DNA from: Xanthoparmelia taractica
Lineage: Eukaryota > Ascomycota > Lecanoromycetes > Lecanorales > Parmeliaceae
Length of the DNA stretch: 64,000 nucleotides
Direction: 5' to 3'
Assembly: GCA_033085395.1 (NCBI GenBank)
Contig: JANQBS010000162.1
Location: 28,347 to 92,346, forward strand
Shown piece by piece: positions 12,101-22,843 of this stretch. Made by a program: the position numbers and the translations under genes. Position 1 is the first letter of the stretch. Every line of letters starts with the position of its first letter. The notes under the pieces are model-generated. The model searched no databases, had not been told where the DNA came from, and saw nothing but the letters and a program-made list of their open reading frames with translations.

Positions 12101-12902
12101 TGTGTTCGCCATATGCAGCATCACCAGGAGAGAGAAGATCGCCAGGGTAGCCGACGACACCAAGATTGAGATTACCTATGAACTATGAGCGACATTTATC
12201 AACGTCCCGAGTAGGGTCATCGTACCTTTAGCAGGTGTGTCTGAATATACCATGGGCGTAATGCCAGTAAAAGGTCTGTCGACTTTGATGAAGGAGACAT
12301 CGTACTGTTCACGTGGAGCTTTGATCCATTCCGCGGGGGTAGCGACAGTCTGACCGTGACGGAATTGGACAGAAGTATCGTCAACGTTATCACGACCGTA
12401 GTAGCCGATCCATGCTTTCATCTCTTTGACGAAGCCAAACTTATGGTCCCAGTCGAAAGACATGTGGCCGGCTGTAACAATTAGATCAGGCGCGATGAGC
12501 CATCCAGTACCCATCATCCAAGGATCTTGAGCATCATGGCCCTCCATGCGAGCCATAAGCTTGACGACAGCTAAAAAATGAAACGTCAAACCAGGACTTC
12601 ACCTTACAGGTGAGGGGTTACATACATCGATACTTGCCACCTTCAGCAAAATCTTCCGCCTTGACCAAGGTTCGCATGTCTTCACCGACAATACTCTCGT
12701 CAACGTGCAGAGAGTTCGGTCGATAGAAAGCAGCCTCCGGAGGCTTTTCTTCGGTATGAGCCTGCTCTAGCTCCCATAGTCCAATGGTAGTTGGTGTCGC
12801 TGCGACAAGAGCATTTGCGACCTTAAACCCGCTCTCCACACCTCGAGAGTTTCTGGCCTTGGCCTTGATAGGTGCCGTCGCCTGGACGCTTTTGGTGATC
12901 AT
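9174..12902 (-). CDS. V8/trypsin-like serine protease with long repeat-rich C-terminal region
   Basis: Three exons (12902-12626, 12570-12226, 12175-9174) are joined by 55-nt and 50-nt GT-AG introns in phase and give 1207 residues. The protease domain (about residues 93-300) shows the full triad. H128 lies in VTAGHM, D183 in YDVSF and S262 in GNSGSPV, which is typical of V8-like (S1B) endopeptidases. No signal peptide is visible, so an intracellular enzyme is likely. The long tail contains a hydrophobic alanine/glycine-rich stretch (IGGPIATMAASAL), a charged coiled-coil-like run rich in K/E/Q, an RGG-like glycine segment, and then at least three tandem units of about 28 residues built on HHDPxKPxPPVPPHxPT. 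The C-terminus is basic. The architecture, a protease plus disordered repeats beside STAND genes, suggests a signalling or cell-death role, but that is inference. Confidence 0.88.
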
Positions 12903-15296
12903 CGTAACAAATAGCCAAAAGACCGGTCATTCAAGGACCGGAGAAGATCAATGATAGTTGTGAAGTGGGCTGATATGAAAAAGAAGATATTGAAGTTGAA
13001 TGTTTGGATGCTCTTAGAAGACCTTTGGTACTGTCTGTATTTATATTATACCAGAGTTCGAAGTCATAGGAATGCTGACCGGGTTCTTCGCCACTCAGCG
13101 CAGCAGCTGATCTTGTCTCTTCCCCCAGGAATATTAGGAGGTGATGCTGGCCGGCTGTGTTGATCTTGAGTCACCAGCTACGCTCTTTCATAGATCCTAA
13201 GGGGGCACAGTATGAGCAGGCAATCTATCCTGACAAGCTGAAGACATTTTACCGATGGAAAATTCAACGATCAGACACTTCCTTTTGGCCACAGATGATT
13301 TAGGATTCTTCTGCGGAAACCGCCTTTTCTAACGATTGTTTTCAAAAAAATACGTAGGACCATACGATGCCTCAGACGAAGACCCAAGAGCGCTGTATCC
13401 AAGGCTCGTATAGCTCTAAAATGCTAACTGAAGCGTACATAGTACGCGTTAGAGTCACAATAGTGCAGTCCAGTCACAAGGCAGTAAGTGGGCTGCAGTT
13501 ACGTGATGTAGAGGGAGGAAAGACGAGAATCCCAGGCTCGAGAAGGGAGGGGCGCATGCCGGTCCCAACACTCATCACTGGGGTAGGTCATGCGAGTCAC
13601 TTTGTGCAATGGCGTGTTTCAAAGGGTGAGTCGTTAGGCTGACGCAGGAACGAGAGAGATAGAATAAACATAGACAAATCCTGCGAAGCGGCTGGTACAG
13701 GAGCAGCGAGTGATGAGAATTTGGGCCAATCCTTCAATGTTACCCCAATGGTTTCAGAGACCACTTAGCTCTCCAGCCCGTGGAATTATTGCAGACGCTC
13801 TAAATATAGCGTGTTTGAAGCTTCTGAATGCTAGCATAAACTGATGATTGATTTCATGGAAGAAGGAAGGATTTGCGAGCTTACAGTTTGGAAGTCATTC
13901 AGGCGCTATTTCGGCCCTTGCCCTAGCCCTAGCTCGACTCACTTTTCCAATTGTTCCTATTATGAAAGGAGCTGCTGGGATATTCTGATTAGTTATCCTT
14001 AGGTACTTAAGTAGATCCTGTTTTCATGGATCATCCAATCAATCCCCTGCCCACACGAATCCTTCTTAGATCCTTAATCATTATTTCTGGTAACCGAGCT
14101 GAGGACTCCAGATAGCCTCGGAGAATCAATCCCGTTCTTCGTCTTACTTGTGTTAATATTAGATGTTAGAGCCTTCACAGACGCCATTTCTATCGTTACG
14201 CCACGCCAGCTTGTCCACACTAAGTGCTGCTTGCAGAAACCTTCCTCGAGTAGCTGCTGGAGGCTAGCAACTGCTGGAAGCCTTCGACAGCATCGCTCCC
14301 GATCCTGCTCCCCCGAGTAGCTGCCTGAAAGTCTTTAACGGCTGCCTCGTCCTACTCCTACTCCTATTTCCGTACCACCCTTAGTCCCTTACCAAGTTAG
14401 CCAGCTTCCGTTTTTGGAAGCTCGAGACCTTCTTACAGCACATTCCTTTCAGATTAAATCTATACGAAGCCTCCTCTTTGTTAACTTAAGCACACGCTAG
14501 ACGTCTCCTTTACGCACCGCGATTCTTAACATCCATTCGCTGTAATCGAGACGTTATATATATGCATCAAAAAGAGTTGACGAGGCTGGCTGATAGCGAT
14601 GCCAGAGTAAACATGAAGTACAAGATCACCAGGCTAAGGGTCTTTACTATACCCTTCCGTCTACCTCACCTAAAGTCACAAGCGAGTTATAGCTTACGGG
14701 ATTGGAATCTCGAGTCAGTTCTTGCGCCCGCATAGCAATTCTCAGTCTCGAGACCAATGTCTCCAGCATGTAATCCGCTTAAGGAGTGAAGGCTGTAGAT
14801 ATTCTCACTTCTCGTACTATCTCTGCATCATCAAGTGTTAGCAAGGTGTGGTAATTTTGTTCCGAGTTTGCAGGTTCATCTGTCACTTTGACCATTCCTA
14901 GCCACCTGGAAAGCGCACAGAGACGGTTAAAATCAGTGCACAAGGCTGACTCTTCAGCAAACCACGCCACATATTTCAAAGGCACTGATCTTGACGGGAC
15001 AGATGTTAGTAATCTACTCCATCAAGATGATTTCAACACGGCTATCTATCTCATGCTAGATTGCCCGATTAACATGGTTGCTGCCCCTCAGCCAGTCACG
15101 CTTGTGGCACGCTGACAAAGCGTGTAGGTCATGCGTATTGATTGGCTACTTGCACAGCCACCATGCAAACGACTAAGCCCTGCCCACTCATTGCAAGGCT
15201 ACAGCATTTTCACCAGTCTCCCTAGAGACTCTCCTTTGCTATAAGGATAGTCCCAGTGAACTAGAAGTCTGCGCAATTCGCCTGAAGATATACATC
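12903..15296. other. Long intergenic region between divergent genes
   Basis: This 2.4-kb region separates the divergently transcribed protease and ankyrin genes and must hold both promoters. Open frames of 60-90 codons are present (for example 13367-13642 and 14888-15115) but none has a recognisable motif. A short imperfect repeat of CGAGTAGCTGC occurs twice near 14249 and 14315. Confidence 0.5.
13035..13051 (-). promoter_or_regulatory. AT-rich TATA-like element of the protease gene
   Basis: On the minus strand, TATAATATAAATA lies about 135 nt upstream of the protease start at 12902. Position and composition fit a core promoter; no other support. Confidence 0.35.
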
Positions 15297-17643
15297 ATGG
15301 ATCCTTTATCGATAACGGCTAGCTTGTTAACGTTGATTGGTGCTGCCAAAGCAGGTATAAATGGGGTGCGCAAGCTCAGCAGTTACCGCAAGGCTCCACG
15401 AGAGTTGGCAGATCTGCTATCCGAACTCGAGAGCTTTGAAGAAATTTTGACCGACATTAAGGCGTTTTCGGACTTGTACCCCAGTGCGCCGTTCAGCGAG
15501 GGTTTGATTGAACGCGTGCAGTTTTCTGCGTCGAAGATCGCGGCCATTAACGATCTTGTGGCTTCTAATCCCTTCAAATTAGCGAAACTGAGCGACGAAA
15601 ATCACGCTCGAGTCGTGTGGGTCCGGTATAAGCAGACCCTCTTTGGTTTGCGCGACGACTTGCAAGTGCTTCGAATGGACTTGAGTGTCCGAATTGGCCT
15701 TGTCAAAGCGTACGGAACCCCACATCATCTTCGCCGTATTATTGGTAGCAAGAAGCTTCGCGGAGCAAATGCTGATGCACTTCCACAGGCTGTCGTCATG
15801 CCGTCTAGAAGAAACTCTGAGCGTCTCAATACAAGCCCAAAAGGGAATTTCTGACCAGCTTTCTTTCATAGCCGGAATGATGAAGCCAAAAGAATGCTTT
15901 CTAGAGAAGCCTATAGCCACAACAACTGCCCTAGAAACTGGAAATGGGGATATCCCGCCAGATTGGCCGGGCGTCGACTCCAAGCTGGAGTGCGTACCAA
16001 CAGGGAAAGCATCGTCGGGACTATTATCTGAAAGAACACCAAGGCTGAGTGAGAATCGTCTCGTTCAGCCGTCGAATCTATTCCAGAAACCGCCTCCCGC
16101 TGCTATCAAGCAACAATGTAAACCTTTATGCAGCTGTGTTTGCCATACCCGCAGCATCGTCACGTCACCAAGGGTTCTGGACGCCTTCATTGGCAAGATG
16201 AATGTCCAGTGCACGGGAAGGCGACCTTCTTGCAATGAGTTCCATTGTCGTCGGTCGACGGAGTCGTCGTTCAAAGTAGTCTATCAGCTTCCCAAATATA
16301 TCATGAGTCGCTACATCTCCTTGGTCATGCGGCATGGCCCTTTCAGCGGTCCGGAATTCTTACTTCGAGTCCCAAGGGTAGTGTCATGGTCTCATCTGCT
16401 CTGGCAATATGCCAAGAATGGCGACCTCATAGCGATTCAGAGATTGTTTGCAGAAGGCAAGGCATCTCCATACGACCTCAACCCTCAAGGGTCTAATGTC
16501 TTGCATTATACTGCGAATAGCCATCATTTGAGGCTCAATGAGTTTCTTCTAGAACAAGGGGTGGACATCGATCACCGAAATGACATTGGGATCGCACCCA
16601 GCGATTTCTTTTGGGGGTACCCCTTAGGAGGAGAGGTTGGTAGCGAAGGGACTGGTGTTGTTGAAAAGATGCTCACAAATAGCGGCAATGCGCAGATGCA
16701 AGGCTTCTCTACGCTACACAAGATAATCCTCGGAGTTGTCGACAGAGATCTCAGATCCGAGCTAGAAACATCCACGGCGGGGATCAATGTTGGCGACGCG
16801 AGGAACCTAACACCTTTGTGCTGGGCCACTATTCGCAATGACTTACAAGCGGTTAGAACACTGCTTGCATTTCATGCAGATCCTAACGTTGTCGACAGGT
16901 GGGGACACACGCCCTTGGATTTTGCGAGAAGCCTCGATACATGCAAGATGTTGTTTGATGCACGTGTGAAGATCCAAGCGTCCAGTATGGACCACGGCCG
17001 ATCTGCCCTGCACCAACTATTTAAGCTTACCTATAGAGGCTACTTAAAGAATGACAACGTCGGCATCATCGACTTACTCGTTAATGCAAGGATAGATGTC
17101 AACATCCGAGATAGTGATGGGGAAACGCCACTCCTTCACGCCGTCTTCGCAGGCTATACGTCTCATGCGCGCAGGTTACTTGAGCTCGGTGCAGACCCCA
17201 ACGCGTTCAATAAGTCATCGCGCGATTCTGCCATACATCTTGCGGTTTCCTTCGACCGCCACGACATGATACCCCTACTTCTCGAGTACGACGCAGACTA
17301 CACGGTCCTTAATGCAAATGGCAAGAATATTGCACACATGGCCGCATGGGGTGCTGGCACAAAGACCGTATCCGTGCTCGAAGATTCCAATCTGGTCAAC
17401 CTCGACATGTGTTTGCGATGTAAAAATGGCAAAACGCCAGCCGACTACCTTGCAGAGCGGAGCATTCTCTCAAAAAGCGAAGAGGGCCTCCATGCAGAAT
17501 TCGAAAAATTTATGAGATCTATTACGGCGTCGAATGCGAAGAAAGCGAACAGGGTGTCTAAAGCTGGCGCTGTCCATGATTCGGCGGAGGAGTGTGACAA
17601 TCCTCATCTACCTGGTGCGTACCCAGTATCTGCAGAGCCCTAA
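15297..17643 (+). CDS. STAND-type N-terminal domain plus ankyrin-repeat protein
   Basis: The first exon encodes a helical N-terminal domain starting MDPLSITASLLTLIGAAKAG, the classic start of fungal NLR N-terminal (Helo-like/NACHT-associated) domains. An intron at 15710-15788 (79 nt, GTACGG...CACAG, branch CTGAT) brings the frame into the long downstream exon (15789-17643); an alternative acceptor at 15755 also keeps phase. The spliced product is about 755 residues. The C-terminal half holds ankyrin repeats, for example NLTPLCWATIRNDLQAVRTL, GHTPLDFA, DGETPLLHAV and DSAIHLAVSFDRHDMIPLLL. No NACHT or NB-ARC P-loop is present, so this is an NLR-like adaptor without the nucleotide-binding core, or a derived relative. 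A cysteine-rich patch (KPLCSCVCHTRS) lies between the two domains. The gene faces the NACHT gene tail to tail. Confidence 0.85.
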
Positions 17644-18203
17644 TCCTTTTGCTCCAGACCGGGAAGGGCTCGGCCTCGTTGTGTTGCACATTTCGACCTT
17701 TACCGCCCCGCTACTTTTCAGTAGCGTATTTGGAAGCTACCTCACGGTTAAGCCCTGAAGTTTTGGACTTGTTGTGTTGCAAATCTCTCTAGCAGTGTGA
17801 TTTGGGAGCAGTCTTACGAAATCAATGACTACGTTGAGGCCGAAAGCACCCTTCGCTACAACTTTTATTTCACTTTTTGTAAGCCGGTTTCTGTCTCATA
17901 TGATCATACTACGAGTACAAGATACTGTTGGATTTTTATTGTGAAGAAGTTTCGCCCAATCCTTCTTTGCATACCTGCCTATTACGTGCCCATCATGTGA
18001 GAATAGATCAGCAGGTTGATCGGCCTTACGCCGAGTTCCAAGTAGCGCGAATGAGGCTAATGAGCTCAGCTATCTGTATGTCGTTAATAAGAGAAGCAAT
18101 GCGATCTGAGAAGGGCAGTAGTCCGGATTGAAAATTGAATGCCTCAATCTAGGGATCTCCTTCGCTCTTCCTTCTAACCCGTAGACGAGTCGACCCCGTT
18201 CCC
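17644..18203. other. Convergent intergenic region
   Basis: This region separates the 3' ends of the ankyrin gene and the NACHT-ankyrin gene. No coding feature is supportable; it should contain both transcript ends. Confidence 0.5.
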
Positions 18204-21200
18204 TTACCCCTTCCCCCTCGCGGGGCGTAAAGCCTTCCCAACATTCGACGGCGGCGGCAGCCGGAGTTCGGCCGGACGCGGCTGGTTCTTCGTCAAGGGT
18301 AGGAGAATCGCCAGACGTCCGGGCAACGCATCGTTCGCCCCTGCGGTGATGCGGCCTTCATGCTCAATGAACAATATGACCCGATCGGAAAACTCGAGCC
18401 AGGGGAGACTCGACGCGAGAGTGTCGTTTCTGCCAATTGCAATGTCCAACGGTGTATGTCCGTCCATGTCGAGGACGTTGACGCCGGCCCTATATTTCAA
18501 GAGTAAATAGATCAGGTCGATGGGAGCGATGTGCAGTGGACTGCACGTGTAGGTGGTCGGATAGCCGTGTGGCTGGCAGGCGATTTTCGAATCCGGGTCG
18601 TAGCCGTTCCGTAAAAAGGTCTTGATGATTTGGAACATGTGGGACTGATCTCGTTCTTTCATGTCTCTGTAAGAAGCCACCGAGTCGAAGAGCTCCTCAA
18701 AGGCGGTCTTACCTTTGAAAACCGCCGCCATGTTTGCGCCGTTCTCCAGGAGAATCTCCGTCATTTTCTCCCATCTTCCGGTCTCCAGTCGCTTGGAGAT
18801 GTTGAAGATGGAGTCTTCGGGCGAATACTTGGCGGCTCGGATGGCACAGTGGAGCAAAGGTATCTCCGGGTTCGAGTTGACATTGAACCCCTGCGTTATC
18901 CTCTCCTTCACGTAGAGACGGAGATTTGCAACGACAGCTAAAGCTATGACGGAATTGACATCTTCGAGCTGATAGAGTCTGCGCAAAGTCTGAGAGACCC
19001 ATCTCAGAGCTTCGGGGTCCATCTCATCGAGGAGACTTTGCTGACAGACACCCGTGGAGGTTTCCGCATCATATGCATGATCCGCAAACCCTTCCCAGAG
19101 ACTCTGTAGCTGCCTGTCCGAGACTACAGATTCCGAGTGGAGGGAAATGAGGGAAGAGATGAAGAACCTGCTGAGGAAAGTATGTCCATTGTCCGGTACG
19201 ATGGGGTGGCTTGTTCGAAGGATGTACTGCGGAAAGCCTGGCCGAGATACAAATTCCTTGACCGTCTGATGTATGAACTGGACCTTAGGACTAACCGGGA
19301 AATCAACGACTTCTATAAACGCCCCATATCGGTCTTTGAGCCGATGGTTGATCTGGCTTAGCGAACTCGGTGAATGGGATGCGCCTGCTACCTCGTTGAG
19401 ACAGTTCCCAATCGTAGCGTGAGAAGCGCAGGCAACTGTTGTAGCAAAATCATACAAATCTAGCTGGCCCCTGGAACGCAAAACGACTTCCAGCATATAG
19501 AAGGCTTCTTTCCGCCGAGAAGCCGGTATTTTATCTACCATGCGTTCATATAATTCCTGCAAGTCGCTGGGAAGTATTGAAACCATCTCCATGAGCTCTT
19601 CAGCTGAAGTGCTCTCCGTAGAAGCATTAATCAAATGATCAGTGATCAGTTTGACCCACAGGAAAACGCCTTGCGCTCGTTTTGTGATCTCCAGCATCAC
19701 AGCATTCATGCTCTGAGTTTCCGGTTGCCTTCCGGTAGAGTTGTATAAAACAGCTGGTATCTTTGTGAGTTTGGAACCAACGTAATGCCGGATATCTTCT
19801 TTCGTATACTTGTGGATTTCGAGAGCAGCGTATTCTTTGAGATTATCATTGAGGAATGCCCAAGGACGGCTAGAGAAGCAAAGTTGGATTCGAGTGGCTG
19901 CTGTACTAGGCGTTTCGATGACGGAATTGATGAATCTCAACATCACCTCTTGCGAGCCATTATACTCATCCAAAGCATCGAGAAACAAAGTGAGTTGAAT
20001 CGGGCGATTGTCTTGTTGAAGAACTTTTGTAAAGGCAAGCTCTAAGTCACCCACTGGCCAAAGCTTTCCTGGGGGTGGTCTTCGCTCCTGATATGTGGGC
20101 AAGACTGCTTTCTGCAAATCCGGAGCCTGAGAAAGAGTTTGGTATAAGACGCTGTGAAGAAGACCTTCGAATGAATTTTGTGTACTGATACCGCGATCGT
20201 GGAAAAAGAAATTAGCTGTGACCTGCAACCTCGACTCATCTCGTTGAGCTATGATCTCCATAGTCCGAGGATGATGGTAGACATGTTTCACCAGAGTTGA
20301 CTTTCCAGAGCCAGGCTTGCCATTGATCCAATAGATCCCGCTGCCGTTCTGGAGCCATGCACAAAACCCAAGTTCAGGATTTTCGAAAACCCAATCAAAC
20401 GTTGTCTTATAAGCTTCTTCGATCTCTTGGAATCGCCACCCAGCGCTCTCATTGCGAAGGCTGTCCATCATGGTTTTTACTATATAGCCACTACTTAGCC
20501 AAATTAGGCAACAGGCAGAGGAAGGAAAGGGACTTTACCGGCCGTCTCGTAAGGTTCCTCTTTAACGAATTCATCATTCGTGGCGGTAGAAAGATCGAAC
20601 GTTCGATTCCAGTGATATTTGCTGGCTTCTGCAAAGACGTGTAAGCGGGCACCAGGGTCCTCCTTGATAACTCACTTTTCAATGTGTTTTCCTCAACCTT
20701 GCTCTGCTTCTTTCGAAAAGATTTGCTGAAGGCTGACATCCATGAAATTAAGCTACTATGAACCTGCCTTTCGTTAAGCTTTGGGTGATCCAGGCTTTCG
20801 CACAGGCCATGTAAGTGTATTAGGACGCCTCGATAGTTTGTGTCATCTTGCGCAAATTTGACCATGTCCGAATGATCTTTGTCCACGGGCAAGATATCGC
20901 CTGTTTGTGAGCCTCGCTGAATCGCTGATTCAGGCTTTACGAGAATTGCTTTGGGTCCGGTCCGTTCCCATTTTCCAGAAGGCGACAACTTGTAAAGGGT
21001 CAAAACTTGGAGAAACCGCAGGTTGAAGGGACTGACCTTTGTAGTTCTCGTCAACTTCGTCTCATACACGGAGATCAGCCGCACTTCGGCTAAATGGGCA
21101 ATGCCACTGAATTGTTGGTCGAGCTCGGAGAGATAGTTCGAATCTGGCGATAAGAGCCTTATCAAATGCTCGTTTGGGTATCCTTCTACCATTGCCAGAA

Positions 21201-22000
21201 GATGGGACATGTGCATGCCTCGACTTGGAACGCCGAATAATATGATACCCCTTATTGACTCGAGAATTTTTCTCTCTGTGTCGCCACTGTTCGCCAGTAA
21301 GACTAAAGCACGCTTTAGCACAATTCCACCCAGACTATGAGCTAAAAATATTGATGGCTTTGCAGACGGCGAGGATCGGCCAATTATTTTTAATTTGTGG
21401 ATGAGGGAAAGGGCAACGTCGTCAACAGTTTGAAAAGACTCGCTCATAAGCAATGTAGTGTCATAGCCATATATAATGCTGCGAATGGTTGGAAGATCCT
21501 TAGGAAGTTGATCCCGAAGCCACATAATCTCCGTATCCCCATGACATTTCTGCTTCCACGATCCGAACGGATGGCTTGCTAGACCCGAAATGCCAATGCA
21601 GCTTTCATACGAAACATGTTAGTTGTCGTTTTGGTCATGAACACAACAACTCAACTTACTCCACCAGGTGCTTCTCAGGACTGTTTAGAGCCGTGAAGTC
21701 CAAAAAATGAACATCCACGATTATGTCTCATTCGAGAGCCAATTCAGACTGGGCTGGTAGCACCCATTCTTCCTTGTCATTGTCAAATGCAGCGGGAAGA
21801 CGTAGAAAGGATACAGTTGCAGTCTTCGTTGGGCGATTTTCCCATGGATTGAGACTTGATGATAAGGAGAAGATCTGAATGTTTGCTGCCGGACCAAGGT
21901 CATGTCCTAGACGAGCCAGCAAGGCAACGGCCTGATGCCTGTCCACATGAGGAGGTAGCTGACGGACGCGATATGTCCGCCTTTCGCGGTGTCCGCTCAT
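18204..22000 (-). CDS. Alpha/beta-hydrolase-NACHT-ankyrin STAND protein, with an in-frame TGA near the 5' end
   Basis: Exons 22000-21660, 21601-20676 and 20479-18204 join in phase, about 1180 codons. The introns are 58 nt (21659-21602) and about 196 nt (20675-20480); the latter boundary is uncertain and may hide a short extra exon. An alpha/beta-hydrolase domain carries LAHSLGG (nucleophile S203) and follows SGLASHPFGSW and MWLRDQLP. The NACHT domain has a P-loop GKPGSGKST (about residues 476-484) and a Walker B-like LTLFLDALDEYNG. The C-terminus has weak ankyrin units (PLHIAPIDLIYLLLKYRAGV, GHTPLDIAIG). Codon 91 is TGA (21730-21728), in the middle of sequence that remains coding-like on both sides (ELALE, stop, DIIVDVHFLDF). 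The gene may be a recent pseudogene, or start downstream at 21525. Fungal NLRs with hydrolase N-domains are known in self/non-self recognition. Confidence 0.85.
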
Positions 22001-22843
22001 GCCGTTAGAGTAACAGCCTTATCTGATACTGCGGAGCGAATATAACCATCTTAGGTGAGCATGACAGGGCTGACATTCGAGCACGGTGGCCCCTCTTTAA
22101 AGCTACTTTCTTGGGATCGATTTCGAGCGGAAGTTTCGTTCACTATTATTTATATATTCGTTCACCAAGAAGCGGGAAAGGCGACCTCAGAAGAATGAAG
22201 ATACGGAAATTTATAAATGACATGGGCTTCAGCCTTGTAATCGTGCCCCACACCCGAGGCACGAGCTTACCTGAAAGCAACGTCCTAACATCCGCGCAGG
22301 GTCGCCTTCAGAATGTAGGGCTAGGGCTGGTAGAAGGTTTATCCAGCCCTGAGCTAGCCGAATGTGGAAGCTCAAGGTTGAATTAGGGCTAGGTGTGCCG
22401 GGCGGGACCCCCTCTACTAGCGCTGTCCAGGACTTTTGGCGCCTACGTTATCCGATTGGCATGCCCAGGACCTTTTTGCGCCAAACTTCATGTGTGAAGG
22501 AGAAGAAGTCTCTACAGAATGCGTCCACAACTTCAAAGACGCCTGATCCATAAGGTCCGTACAGTGACTGACTTTCCACAATGCTGTATTTGTAACGAAT
22601 TTCTACCCGCGCCAAGACTCGAAGAGGACGAAATAGGCAGGTGACGAACAGATAAGACACTCTGATTTGCCGGCGCACACGATACATCAATACAAGTCCC
22701 TGCATAAGATCGGTAATGGCAACTCTAGCCCCAAGGGATCCTGGGTCGTGTGTGATTGAGCATTTGTATAAGAACATCCTCCCTCTCCTCATCTTCTTCT
22801 TCTTTCTCTACCTCCCATTTCCCCCCAAGTATTCCCCACCAAA
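22001..22843. other. Intergenic, with a short dispersed repeat
   Basis: No supportable gene. It contains TAGGGCTAGGGCT-type motifs near 22318 and 22385 and the 18-mer CTAGCGCTGTCCAGGACT at 22417-22434, which recurs at 57130-57147. A pyrimidine-rich run just before 22844 is the promoter side of the amidase gene. Confidence 0.5.

Noticed and set aside
13367..13642. 91-codon frame in the gap between the protease and ankyrin genes
   Set aside because: No domain, no splice signals and no favourable start context; expected by chance in 2.4 kb.
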